A DNA stretch of 15,651 nucleotides from contig DJFP01000118.1 of the NCBI GenBank assembly GCA_002432565.1, positions 1 through 15,651 on the forward strand, given 5' to 3'. A program made the position numbers and the translations under genes. The DNA is from Flavobacteriales bacterium UBA5869. GTDB lineage: Bacteria > Bacteroidota > Bacteroidia > Flavobacteriales_D > Crocinitomicaceae. Positions 8,901-15,651 of the stretch are shown in pieces (the stretch's first letter is position 1; each line of letters starts with the position of its first letter). A model generated the notes under the pieces. It did no database searches and was not told the origin of the DNA. It was given only the letters and a program-made list of their open reading frames with translations.

Positions 8901-11900
8901 CTTATTCTACCATTAACTCTCCCGTTTTTGAAGGAATAATGGATCGTGTTTATCCGCATCCATTCGGTACACCAAGTCCGGGAGATGGAATCCTGGATCC
9001 GAATGATGACATTGCTATCCAGTTTAATGAACCTTTAGAACTGGGATCTATCAACTGGGATAATTTCCAGGTGCGTGGTGTATTGAACGGAAGCACTTTA
9101 CGTCATTCGGAATTTATCAACTTTGATGGCGTAAATGATTATGCCGAAGTACCGGGAGGAGTTGGCTTACAAACCAAAAGCTTTACGGTGGAATTTTGGG
9201 CCCGCCAAACCGGAACTGGCACCGAGCAAACAATTGTGTCGCAAGGTATTGATCCGAATGAGGCACTTAGTATCGGATTTGATGCTTCCGGAAAAATGAA
9301 ATTCCAAATGAATGGTATATCAAAACTTTCCAATAATACGCTTACAGGGTTAAACCAATGGAATCATTATGCCGCAGTTTACGATTATGAATTGAATGAG
9401 GTTTACCTGTATCAGAATGGCGTCATTCTAAACACGGGTAACGTTGCCTTTTCGGTAAATTTCCACGGTACAAACAAACTATACTTTGGAAAACAAATGC
9501 CGCAAAACAGCAACTATTTCCAGGGACATTTACACGAAGTCCGAATCTGGAATAAAACACTTTCATCCGGCGAATTGACTCAAAACATGAACATCGTATT
9601 GAATGGTAGTTCCGCAGGATTGGTCCACAACTGGCAAATGGACGAAGCACAGGGAATCATTTCAAAAGACAAAATCAGAGAACGTAACGCTGTGATGCAC
9701 GGAGCCAGCTGGTCTGTTGCACCAAATGGATTCTCCGGTGAGTTTAACGGCACATCCGGTTATGTTTCTATCGATGCGACAACCATTCCTGTTACTAAAA
9801 ACATGGATGCAACACTTGAATTCTGGTTCAATTCTTCTCAAGCAACTGCTGCCACCCTATTCTCTTCCGGAAAGGGGGATGGTTTAGGAGGAGACTCTTT
9901 GGTTGGTTGGGAAATCAACAAAGATTTGGCTGGAAAAATTCACGTATTACACCACGGATTGGACTTTATAGCAACCGATTCCAACTACTTTGATGGTAAC
10001 TGGCACCACTTTGCGTTGGTATTGAATAAAAATGCCAACCTGACAGCGTTTATTGACGGATTACAGCAACATTCCGTTCAATCAATCGGTTTCGGTGAAC
10101 TTTCAGGCTCATTCTATACCCTGGGAGCAAGAGGGTTTATCCAAAGTGGCGGTTTATATCTCCAGGACAATTATTTCCAGGGAAGAATCGATGAATTCCG
10201 GTTATGGAACGCTTCCCGCAAAACAGAACAGGTAAAACGGGACATGACTCACCGAATGCAAGGTGATGAATATTCATTATTAGCACATATTCCGTTCGAA
10301 ACTTATACGTCTGTAATGGGAGTTCCAACGCTCACAGCTTCCGTTTTCAATAATGTCAACACCTACCCGACCGCTACTGCATCCGCTTCCGGAGGAGCCA
10401 TTACTTCGAATCAAACTCCGGTCCTTAAATTGCCCCGACCGGTAGAAAATGTGAATTTCACCTGGTCCTTGAATAATGATAAAATCATCATTACTCCAAC
10501 CACTTCACAAGAATTGCTGGAGCATCAAACGATCGACATTACAGTGAAAGATGTATATGACTTACAGGCAAATCAAATGCAATCTCCAAAAACCTGGATC
10601 GCGTACTTTAACAAAAACCAGGTTTATTGGGAAGATGACGTATTGGATTTCGAGATCGAAGTGGATTCCAACCTTCAGTTTACCGGAACAATTTTGAATA
10701 CCGGTGGAGCTATGAAACAATACAGTTTATCTGATTTACCAAGTTGGTTAACTGCAGATATCTCATCCGGGAACATTGCTCCGAACAGTTCTGTGGTGGT
10801 GCACTTTACGCTTCAGGACGGATTGAATGTCGGACAGTACTATGCAGATATTGCGTTGACGACCGACTTCAATTACAACGAGATTCTGCGTGTAGGGTTG
10901 AATGTAAAAGGAAATGCTCCGGATTGGACAGTAAATCCGGCAGATTTCCAATATACGATGTCTGTTATCGGTGAGATCAAACTAGACGGAGTATTGAATG
11001 GCAATCCCGAAACAATGATCACCGGATTTATGCACGACTCGGTTGTTGCTGTTGGAAATCTGGAATATGTACCAGGTTATGACAGATACGAAGTGTTCTT
11101 AAACCTTTACAGCAATCAACAAATTGGTGATTCTGTATTGTTTAAAATCTACGATGCAAACACAGGCAGCCTCTATCCTATTGTTACGCCATCCATCTTC
11201 TTTACAGAAGGAGAGGTATTAGGAACAATTTCAGCCCCGGTAACTTTCGAAGCATCGATGATCCTGGAACAAAAAATTCCATTATTAGCTGGCTGGACCT
11301 GGATCTCACTGCCGCTCCTTTCCGAAAAGCAAGGAAGCAGTAATGAACTATTTGAAGCTCTGAATTCAGCAGAGGGTGATCTTTCATTGAGTCAATCGTC
11401 TTACGATCAATATGATCCGACAGTCAACTGGATCGGGAACCTGACCCAAACCGGCGGGTATCGCAATGTAGCATCTTACCGTGTTAAAAAGCAGTTTGCA
11501 GATACGCTGATTCTCTTAGGATCCCGAATTCACCCCGACTCCTCTTATGCTGCCATCAACTTAGTTCCGGGATGGAATTGGATTGGGTTTATGTCGACCA
11601 AAAATCTTCCGTTACAAGAAGCGCTTGGTAATTACAATGCTCAGGATGGCGATTTGATTAAATCTCAATATGAGTTTTCAATCTATGATGGGTTCAGTAA
11701 TACCTGGAACGGTACTTTGCACACCATGCGCCCGGGCTTGGGGTATGTCATGAAAACAACAACAGCAAGTTCATTCCATTATCCGCTTGCCGCTTACCTG
11801 AGATCCGGAGAAGTAGTAAATCCTGCTCCTTTCTTTGAACTGAATGTCGGAAAGTATGAAAAAACGATGAACATGATTGCAAATACCAACATGTGCACCG

Positions 11901-12478
11901 AACAGTTAAGTACTCCTGAAATGGTTCTCGGTGCATTTGACGAAACGGATGAACTGAGAGGATATGCCTTCCCTCAGCTTTCAGATGACGGTGAGAATTA
12001 CTTGTTCTTTATGACTCTTTACGGGAATATAGAAGACGAAATGTTATCACTGAAATTCTTTAATAATTCAAATGGTCTGAAAATCCCTACGGAAAACACC
12101 ATCCGGATTTCGGAAAATGCGCTGGTAGGTAGCTTAAACGAGCCATATGCAATTGTCCTTGACGAACAAAATAGCTGTTCCGGATTTGACAATTCATTGG
12201 GACTGACAAGTGTTGAGGAATCTCTTTTCACTATCAGTCCAAATCCGTTCAGCAATTCATTCTCTGTTAATTTACCGGCTAAGTTCACAGGAAAAATAGA
12301 ATTGGTTGATGTATTAGGCAGAATCATCTATGAGGAAACGATAGCAAATACCTCACATTACGAATGGCAAAATAAAGCCAACATACAACTAACAAACGGA
12401 GCTTATTATGTGAGATTCACTTCAAATGATGAAGTAATTTATCAGAAAAAAGTCATTAAATATTCATTTACTAAATAA
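2984..12478 (+). CDS. Giant multidomain surface protein with T9SS type A sorting domain (3164 aa)
   Basis: This is a predicted adhesin-like cell-surface protein, exported by Sec and then by the type IX secretion system. A hydrophobic signal core lies at about residues 40-53, with cleavage likely after SYA (59). In order, the domains are: an N-terminal module (60-210); four fibronectin-III-like domains (about 217-600); a carboxypeptidase-regulatory-like fold (606-880) interrupted by a LamG-like domain (636-813); two more regulatory-like domains (about 906-974 and 997-1071); a Ser/Thr-rich beta region (about 1321-1412); a helical insert (about 1467-1576); and a second beta region (1595-1690). 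These are followed by an Ig-like fold apparently split by two LamG domains (about 2041-2222 and 2245-2435), a beta-sandwich (about 2580-2640), a domain shared with the next gene (2645-2758), and two GW-W repeats (GWTWISLP near 2770, GWNWIGFM near 2863). The type A sorting domain begins at 3080 (SLFTISPNPF) and ends in basic residues. No catalytic motif was recognised. ATG at 2984 gives an unusually long signal n-region; ATG at 3017 (residue 12) is an alternative start. The ligand is unknown. Confidence 0.93.
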   Translation: MITMTPNKNYLMESNIPIRETLWIKSSSFRLFSNCRKVKFALYLFLTLSFVLNANKSYADVYPTGNTISWDQCKHAIRWDWGILRIHTTDDNDKLESATLSYRANDNSWKTLITIHAAAGSPILFSNIDGTNYGVTAIHADFDVIETNVSPNTHDIHADYYSTGDATFHCFKLPSDILINNGSIELKQDIKWNNRGGGPDALNSIPYTNTLALQTISAPQGLVASQNNCNTVDLTWNMPFQNWQLNTTCTNYGSYSTEIYRNGARIASNITGTSYTDNTALNPGTNYTYTAKTLWTPYENTSTDGIVSSFSNAAIGKWKDVPNQVPDFNASDDRCDGSVKLNWNWYSQNPSNFYIERNGVPIATLTGDIRTHTITSLVRGITDTFSIRARNECSQYSAYSTDNGISIADPALATSILATYNTSTEAVNVTWTDNAANETKYQIVRQDDLGNTVYFDLNPNATSFTDDGVSTCRVYNYKVKVFNECVSGGLISAAADTALIPPPNLHTTFDATHRLVGSKGYFTNRIELSWSVNNAENLEQVKIYRKILGTTDSVLITAQNPSSGLYIDLTADARVYYEYTIVGEKNCNGDILTSNHSRSVGFRNPMGTLSGHVEYTGGIAVADAKIVAEASSGDAGNALDFTGGSATCTDQPSLEPGAGLRMDFWINPSNTAAGNVLSKSGAYAITKNTSGYAIAITTTDGTYSVTIPNASVNAANWNGISIQYDGSVLAAYINGAIIDSTPASGTIIDNANNLVIAGGTHHFKFDEFRMMNIAADSATTVKDYSRYMNGNEVGFKLYLHFDEGVGTASYDVSKAGNVYNANHVQLAGSYSWTSNRPSSAQLGYVTYTNSLGNYVISGIRYNGFGDNYTVIPSKGVHSFAPNSRSVYIGDLSQVFNNQDFEDISSFQVTGSVKYGIPFGDTLSCFVPGVNLLIDGLPVIKNGVPVKTDASGFFDIRVPIGEHQVGVEKFQHVFTDSITPTLDFQQPMTGLLFIDTTTRLVVGRVVGGNVEAGKAPGMGRSNNNIGQAKVRFATPIVGAPCYNPEVFTDINTGEYSIKLPPMQFKVDTAYVLNSGIIPAINPGNLTNGTATLNLTNFSQPIKETDTLYDALGGVLSIDSIEYTKELNFIYRTASIVALTDTLGGRFDGEDSLYMNGLGIQITPPTGTNLWSEFNWPVLLQGKKYHCDITAIEKYTNFDNNVTDTVRLSGSILISNDLINGSDPNGNLALINGKARYSFIAGDPNNSTDAEPAFNYTKIMQVQVIPTGAATVRWNPNITSYPLNPAYRAFILGTKVTGTGIATLGPEKVDYILRDPAGSESSATWTSGHAMTSTSTFKKNSSSSQNVSTTINLGFEQSVGIGVQVPINITVENNIGLSATAVKGLGGVFAESITSSNSVSTRDDADHVGADADIFIGRSRNWLVGPTNNIELVDQAMCSTVLCFGNAVGGLRIAKKLGYAVQPSTVKTRFSYTQSEIENVVIPTLEALRATKLTNTSLYSTMVPSSDPKFGSNNDDPVWAGSGQTTTSPFVYDAADANGPSYHFLGSSPDQDSVRIINQQIALWKQALARNEREKWEAVNNTGNSLLIDNFTLGSAIVSNSYEVNSTQEYTEEWELILSNSVITNISAEAGGTGGGVELSLAFEETKGGSFGTSASNTTSFEYTLTDGDDGDIFSIDVYKSSTGNVFVTRGGRSMCPYEDAVQPHYFDPANPNNPITSHSFIANPTATIQLATIQREIPNISITPSTQFNIPSNQSANYQLILTNQSPEVVNNDIDMRVRIASQSNPHGAIVKIDGLDPNTYYTIPAGAAVVKTLTVERGPIYTDYDSLMVIFSSACSEDIADTAYISVHFIPTCTELALINPNNNWIINNNNQNMLNVGISDYNYNYGAATIIDTVPNPDDTLYLGLNKIGFEMKPSNSSVWMQIEQFLKYPGITDSIIPNNSVSTLYPWDVSQIPDGNYELRAKSYCLNFDGSYSTINSPVFEGIMDRVYPHPFGTPSPGDGILDPNDDIAIQFNEPLELGSINWDNFQVRGVLNGSTLRHSEFINFDGVNDYAEVPGGVGLQTKSFTVEFWARQTGTGTEQTIVSQGIDPNEALSIGFDASGKMKFQMNGISKLSNNTLTGLNQWNHYAAVYDYELNEVYLYQNGVILNTGNVAFSVNFHGTNKLYFGKQMPQNSNYFQGHLHEVRIWNKTLSSGELTQNMNIVLNGSSAGLVHNWQMDEAQGIISKDKIRERNAVMHGASWSVAPNGFSGEFNGTSGYVSIDATTIPVTKNMDATLEFWFNSSQATAATLFSSGKGDGLGGDSLVGWEINKDLAGKIHVLHHGLDFIATDSNYFDGNWHHFALVLNKNANLTAFIDGLQQHSVQSIGFGELSGSFYTLGARGFIQSGGLYLQDNYFQGRIDEFRLWNASRKTEQVKRDMTHRMQGDEYSLLAHIPFETYTSVMGVPTLTASVFNNVNTYPTATASASGGAITSNQTPVLKLPRPVENVNFTWSLNNDKIIITPTTSQELLEHQTIDITVKDVYDLQANQMQSPKTWIAYFNKNQVYWEDDVLDFEIEVDSNLQFTGTILNTGGAMKQYSLSDLPSWLTADISSGNIAPNSSVVVHFTLQDGLNVGQYYADIALTTDFNYNEILRVGLNVKGNAPDWTVNPADFQYTMSVIGEIKLDGVLNGNPETMITGFMHDSVVAVGNLEYVPGYDRYEVFLNLYSNQQIGDSVLFKIYDANTGSLYPIVTPSIFFTEGEVLGTISAPVTFEASMILEQKIPLLAGWTWISLPLLSEKQGSSNELFEALNSAEGDLSLSQSSYDQYDPTVNWIGNLTQTGGYRNVASYRVKKQFADTLILLGSRIHPDSSYAAINLVPGWNWIGFMSTKNLPLQEALGNYNAQDGDLIKSQYEFSIYDGFSNTWNGTLHTMRPGLGYVMKTTTASSFHYPLAAYLRSGEVVNPAPFFELNVGKYEKTMNMIANTNMCTEQLSTPEMVLGAFDETDELRGYAFPQLSDDGENYLFFMTLYGNIEDEMLSLKFFNNSNGLKIPTENTIRISENALVGSLNEPYAIVLDEQNSCSGFDNSLGLTSVEESLFTISPNPFSNSFSVNLPAKFTGKIELVDVLGRIIYEETIANTSHYEWQNKANIQLTNGAYYVRFTSNDEVIYQKKVIKYSFTK

Positions 12479-12484
12479 TTCGAT

Positions 12485-13759
12485 ATGCCAATCAGGATAT
12501 CTCTCTCATTGTTGATTAGTCTGTGCTGTGCCCTCATCGGGCATGGCCAGTTGCCGGCTGGTTGGTCAGTAGACACAACCCTTTATCAATACCGCATGAC
12601 AGTTACCGGAGTTATCTCCAACAATTGTCAGTTCGAAAACAATACTAACAACGCCATTGCTGCTTTTGTAAATGGCCAATGCAGAGGTGTTGTGACGACC
12701 AACGTGACTAACGGGCAGGGAAAAGCTCTCGGATTTCTGACTGTTTATAGCAACACTGCTACCGGAGAGAAGGTAGACTTTAAGTTCTACATTCAATCTT
12801 CAGGAACAGAAATAGCTGCTATCGACAGTTTGTCTTTTGTTTCCAACAGCAGCCAGGGAACAGTTGCAACCCCATTTTTAGTAACTAACAATCATTCACC
12901 GAATAATTTGGATATCAGCAACCATTTGATTTACGAAGATGCCCCGATTGGTTCTGCGGTAGGTACCATGAGTGTAACTGAGCCGGAAGGTCAAAACGTT
13001 ATTTACTCATTTAGCGGAAACGGGCCGGACAATCAATTTTTTACTATCAACTCAAATGAACTGCTTGTGAATGCTGTGTTCAATGTAACAATCCAGGATT
13101 CTTTTATGGTTGTAATTCAAGTCTCTGATGTTCAGGGATGCCCCTACCTCGACAGCCTTCAGGTGGTGATACAAAACACTCCGAACACACCATCCGATAT
13201 CTATTTGGATTCCACTAGTTTATATGAAAATAACAAGTTCAACTACCTGGTGGGCCATTTTTCCACATTGGATTTTGACAATCCGAACGACTCATTTACC
13301 TATACCCTTGTTTCGGGAAATAACGATTCGGACAATGCGCAGTTTACTATCATCGGAAATGAATTGTACCTCAATTCCAAAGCAATTTATGACATAAAAA
13401 ACACCTACCACATCCGTGTTCGTTCTACAGATAGTCACGGATTAAGCTTTGAAAAAATAATTGATATCCATGTACTGAAAATTGACAATTTAGACCTGCC
13501 CTTGCCTGCTGCCGCTTATATTTCAAACAACAATGACGGGAAAAATGATTATTTCGTCATTCAAAACGTGGAGATTTATAACTATTTCGAACTGGAAATT
13601 TTTGATCAATTCGGACAGAAAGTATTCCATAAAGATTCAAATTACACCAACGAATTTGATGGAAAAAAAGACGGACAGGTTTTACCGGGAGGAACTTACT
13701 ACTACCTGTTCAGAAGTGAGAAAAAAACATTCAAAGGATATTTGACAATCGTAAATTAA
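12485..13759 (+). CDS. Cadherin-like surface protein with T9SS type B (CHU_C) sorting domain
   Basis: This is a secreted surface protein of 424 residues. A signal peptide ends near GHG (21). Residues about 26-133 form a domain that also occurs near the C-terminus of the giant protein: both have W-S/T-V, QY.M.V.G.I, VYSN/LYSN and a V.FK.Y block. Residues about 138-231 and 236-332 look like two cadherin-type repeats (YEDAPIGSAVGTM in the first; LDFDNPNDSFTY, with acidic residues suited to calcium, in the second). Residues about 341-424 are a gliding-motility-type C-terminal domain. Its NNNDGKNDYF corresponds to the usual SPNGDGKND motif, and FDQFGQKVF, FDGKKDG and LPGGTYYYLF follow. Type B domains typically depend on a PorP/SprF partner, and one is encoded next. 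The start is 6 bases after the giant gene's stop, indicating co-transcription. It may be an accessory or anchoring subunit for the giant protein, which is inference. Two adjacent Cys (14-15) lie in the signal peptide, but no lipobox is present. Confidence 0.9.
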   Translation: MPIRISLSLLISLCCALIGHGQLPAGWSVDTTLYQYRMTVTGVISNNCQFENNTNNAIAAFVNGQCRGVVTTNVTNGQGKALGFLTVYSNTATGEKVDFKFYIQSSGTEIAAIDSLSFVSNSSQGTVATPFLVTNNHSPNNLDISNHLIYEDAPIGSAVGTMSVTEPEGQNVIYSFSGNGPDNQFFTINSNELLVNAVFNVTIQDSFMVVIQVSDVQGCPYLDSLQVVIQNTPNTPSDIYLDSTSLYENNKFNYLVGHFSTLDFDNPNDSFTYTLVSGNNDSDNAQFTIIGNELYLNSKAIYDIKNTYHIRVRSTDSHGLSFEKIIDIHVLKIDNLDLPLPAAAYISNNNDGKNDYFVIQNVEIYNYFELEIFDQFGQKVFHKDSNYTNEFDGKKDGQVLPGGTYYYLFRSEKKTFKGYLTIVN

Positions 13760-13770
13760 TGCTGCCAAAC

Positions 13771-14874
13771 ATGAAAAAAATAGTTTTACTTGCACTGATT
13801 TACACCAATTTTTCAAGTGCTCAAATACAATCACAGGATTTCTATTCCTTCAGAATGGATAACATGTTCCAGGTGAATCCGGCTTATGCCAATTATTCAA
13901 AAGGATTGAATATAAACCTGGGGGGAATTGCCCAAACCCAGGGAGTGGATTTCAACAATAAGAATCTGTACGTTGGCATGTATTCTAAAGTAGCCAAAAA
14001 TCAAGGATTGGGAGGTAATGTCATCACCGATTTGCGCGGAGTATTCCAAACAACCAAGGCCGCTCTTTCTTATTCATACACCGCACATTTTAATGAACAA
14101 GCCAATCTTACATTTGGATTATCTGCCGGGATTTTGAATTTTAGTATGAACCCTTCACGCATTGAAGGATTTGATTACATCGACCAAACAGATCCGACTT
14201 TGGACAGGAATTATTACAACCGCACTCAATTTGTTGCAGGCGCAGGTTTACTTTTCCGCTGGAAAGAATTGGACATTAGTTTTTCAGCTCCCCACATTGT
14301 ACTAACTAACAACCGCACAAATGCTTATTTACATGCCATGGCTGAATACCATTTCAAAGCCGGAGAACGTTTTAAAGTAGCGCCTTCTTTCGTTTTCCAG
14401 TATTTACCGGTTTTAGGAAATCTTTATTCAGGTTATGTGAAAGGTACATTCAAAGATGCAGCATGGCTGAAAGTCGGATACCAGAGTAACCATTCCCTTC
14501 ATACAATGGTTGGTTTCAATGTTCAAAATATAGGAATCGGCTATGGATTCAGATTCAATCAGTCTCCATTCAGTACTATTGCCTATGGAACACATGAACT
14601 GATGATTTCGTTTAAAATTACTTCGAAAAAAGATAAAACGCTTTACAACCCTACGTTGGTAGAAATCGACCACCGGCTAACAAAATTAATGACTAAAAAG
14701 GTGACGGATAAAAATCGTTCAGAAACGATCGATGAAGTACGTAAAATCAAAAACTTAATGGAAAATACAGCTGTTAACAGCACCACTCCGGATGCCGCCG
14801 AAGAAGCCGCAGGACTGTTAAAAACGATTGAAACAAAACTCATCGAAATCCAATCCCGATTGAATGAAAAATAA
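13771..14874 (+). CDS. PorP/SprF-family type IX secretion outer-membrane protein
   Basis: This is an outer-membrane beta-barrel protein of the PorP/SprF family, whose members help export or anchor T9SS cargo carrying type B sorting domains. The mature N-terminus has the family-like pattern of Q-rich start, aromatic segment and NPAYANYSKG. It is followed by alternating barrel strands such as LGGNVITD, FGLSAGILNF and AGAGLLFRW, ending near HELMISFKI. The ATG at 13771 starts a clean signal peptide, MKKIVLLALIYTNFSSA, so it is preferred. An ATG at 13759 overlaps the previous stop as TAATG and would add MLPN; it is also plausible and would fit translational coupling. After the barrel comes a charged, probably helical tail of about 80 residues (bases about 14621-14871), longer than is usual for the family. 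Its position between a type B cargo gene and an OmpA gene supports a role in surface display of those products. Confidence 0.9.
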   Translation: MKKIVLLALIYTNFSSAQIQSQDFYSFRMDNMFQVNPAYANYSKGLNINLGGIAQTQGVDFNNKNLYVGMYSKVAKNQGLGGNVITDLRGVFQTTKAALSYSYTAHFNEQANLTFGLSAGILNFSMNPSRIEGFDYIDQTDPTLDRNYYNRTQFVAGAGLLFRWKELDISFSAPHIVLTNNRTNAYLHAMAEYHFKAGERFKVAPSFVFQYLPVLGNLYSGYVKGTFKDAAWLKVGYQSNHSLHTMVGFNVQNIGIGYGFRFNQSPFSTIAYGTHELMISFKITSKKDKTLYNPTLVEIDHRLTKLMTKKVTDKNRSETIDEVRKIKNLMENTAVNSTTPDAAEEAAGLLKTIETKLIEIQSRLNEK

Positions 14875-15574
14875 GCTGATTTTATTGCTTCAGGTATTGA
14901 GTCTGACCTCTTTCGCTCAAGAGACCAGTGCGTTGAATAACGAGAGTAAAGTAGTGAATATCGTACACCGGTTCGATCAGATTACCGGACGTGAGGGCAA
15001 TTGCAGTGATTCCATAGCGATATTGACTGCCAAATTAGCTGAGTTATCACTGATTAACGAGGAATTACTGCGCGATAACAAGTCGATTACTGACACCTTG
15101 CAGGAATTTAAAAAGTTACTCTGCATGGCTGATCGTAATTTCTTAGTGGAAAAATATGGAACGGACGATTTGGAATCAGATTATAAGCTTGAACAATACA
15201 CCGATTTCAAACAGAATTATTTTCTGAAAGAATTTCTGAATAAGAAAAATGAAACCCTGGTTTTCTTTCCTTTTAACAAGGCTACGGCCAACTTAAAAAT
15301 GTACCGGGAAATTGATAGTCTGGTTGCACTTTACTTTACGGAGAAAAAAACAACCTTCAAGATCTGTGGTTATTCAGATTCGAAAGGTGTAGAAGAAAGA
15401 AACAGCGAACTTTCTAAGGAGCGTGCAGAATTTATCAGAAATTATCTGGTGAAAGAAAAGAAAGTGAACAGCAAAAACATCAAAACAGAAGGAAAAGGCT
15501 CTAAGTCAAAAGAACGTTTCAATGAAACCGAACTGGACTTTTTGAACAGGAGAGCTGTCATTACTTTAAATTGA
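14864..15574 (+). CDS. OmpA-family peptidoglycan-binding protein
   Basis: This is a periplasmic or outer-membrane-associated protein predicted to bind peptidoglycan. A signal peptide ends SFA (18). Residues about 50-85 are a predicted coiled coil (LTAKLAELSLINEELL), and residues about 100-125 form a charged linker. The OmpA-like domain spans about 130-236, with VFFPFNKATANL, GYSDSKG, and NSELSKERAEFIRNYL. D172 and R187 fall where OmpA domains place the Asp and Arg that hold diaminopimelate, and their 15-residue spacing matches. The terminal NRRAVITLN also fits the family. There is no N-terminal OmpA barrel and no lipoprotein Cys after the signal peptide, so it likely attaches to the envelope through a partner, plausibly the preceding PorP/SprF-like protein. 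The start ATG overlaps the end of that gene by 11 bases, which implies coupled translation. Confidence 0.92.
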   Translation: MKNKLILLLQVLSLTSFAQETSALNNESKVVNIVHRFDQITGREGNCSDSIAILTAKLAELSLINEELLRDNKSITDTLQEFKKLLCMADRNFLVEKYGTDDLESDYKLEQYTDFKQNYFLKEFLNKKNETLVFFPFNKATANLKMYREIDSLVALYFTEKKTTFKICGYSDSKGVEERNSELSKERAEFIRNYLVKEKKVNSKNIKTEGKGSKSKERFNETELDFLNRRAVITLN

Positions 15575-15583
15575 GGCTTAGCT

Positions 15584-15614
15584 AAAACTTCTCTTGTTAC
15601 TTTCTGGAAGTTTT
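15584..15614 (+). terminator. Possible terminator hairpin after the OmpA gene
   Basis: AAAACTTC (15584-15591) and GAAGTTTT (15607-15614) form a perfect 8-bp stem with a 15-base loop. It begins 10 bases after the stop codon of the last operon gene. The stem is AT-rich and the right arm ends in four T, then GCATTT. The position is right for a terminator but the stem is weak. The remaining bases to 15651 show no gene. Confidence 0.35.
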
Positions 15615-15651
15615 GCATTTCATACAGGTGTAAAGGGAAATATACACAAAA

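Noticed and set aside
4650..12327. Reverse and alternative-frame open frames within the giant gene
   Set aside because: They are short, lack domain features, and lie wholly within a continuous 3164-codon frame with clear domains along its length.
12485..12550. Lipoprotein signal in the type B protein (Cys 14-15)
   Set aside because: The residues before the cysteines do not form a lipobox, and the cysteines lie in the hydrophobic core with a normal cleavage site after residue 21.
12485..13759. Type B protein as an SprB-like gliding adhesin
   Set aside because: The sorting domain is of the gliding-associated type, but the protein has only 424 residues and no SprB-like repeats. The domain name alone does not show gliding.

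Overview
The window looks like a chromosome segment of a Bacteroidota bacterium, most likely Flavobacteriales and possibly a Fluviicola/Crocinitomicaceae-type lineage. The evidence is two kinds of type IX secretion (T9SS) C-terminal sorting domain, a PorP/SprF-family outer-membrane protein, a HisKA_2 kinase paired with a LytTR regulator, AT-rich composition, and starts without clear Shine-Dalgarno sequences. All genes lie on the + strand. The genus is inference; the phylum-level call is strong.

Layout. Bases 2-52 hold the probable last 16 codons of an upstream gene. Bases 156-2675 hold a two-component pair: a sensor kinase (signal peptide, TPR-like helical region, coiled coil, one membrane segment, HisKA_2 and HATPase) and a receiver-LytTR response regulator that must start at TTG. 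A 308-base gap (2676-2983) follows. It contains two imperfect copies of a ~25-base direct repeat, just upstream of the largest gene. Bases 2984-12478 encode a 3164-residue mosaic surface protein with a type A T9SS sorting domain. Bases 12485-13759 encode a 424-residue cadherin-like protein with a type B (CHU_C, gliding-motility-type) sorting domain. A PorP/SprF-like protein and an OmpA-like peptidoglycan-binding protein follow. The last four genes are separated by 6 bases, about 11 bases (or a 1-base overlap) and an 11-base overlap, so they read as one operon. It may end at an inverted repeat at 15584-15614.

How the genes may work together (inference). The four-gene operon has the parts of a surface-display module: a giant adhesin-like protein, a smaller type B protein, an outer-membrane protein of the family tied to type B cargo, and an OmpA protein that would anchor the assembly to peptidoglycan. 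The giant protein and its small neighbour share a recognisable domain: giant residues about 2645-2758 match small-protein residues about 26-133. The PorP/SprF-like protein has a charged helical tail after its barrel, and the OmpA protein has a predicted coiled coil, so the two could touch in the periplasm. The upstream TPR sensor and LytTR regulator could control the operon through the repeats in the gap.

No RNA gene, mobile element, CRISPR array or origin was seen. The most unusual material is inside the giant protein. LamG-like domains appear to be inserted in the middle of other beta-sandwich domains at two places. A central Ser/Thr-rich alternating beta region is split by a helical insert.
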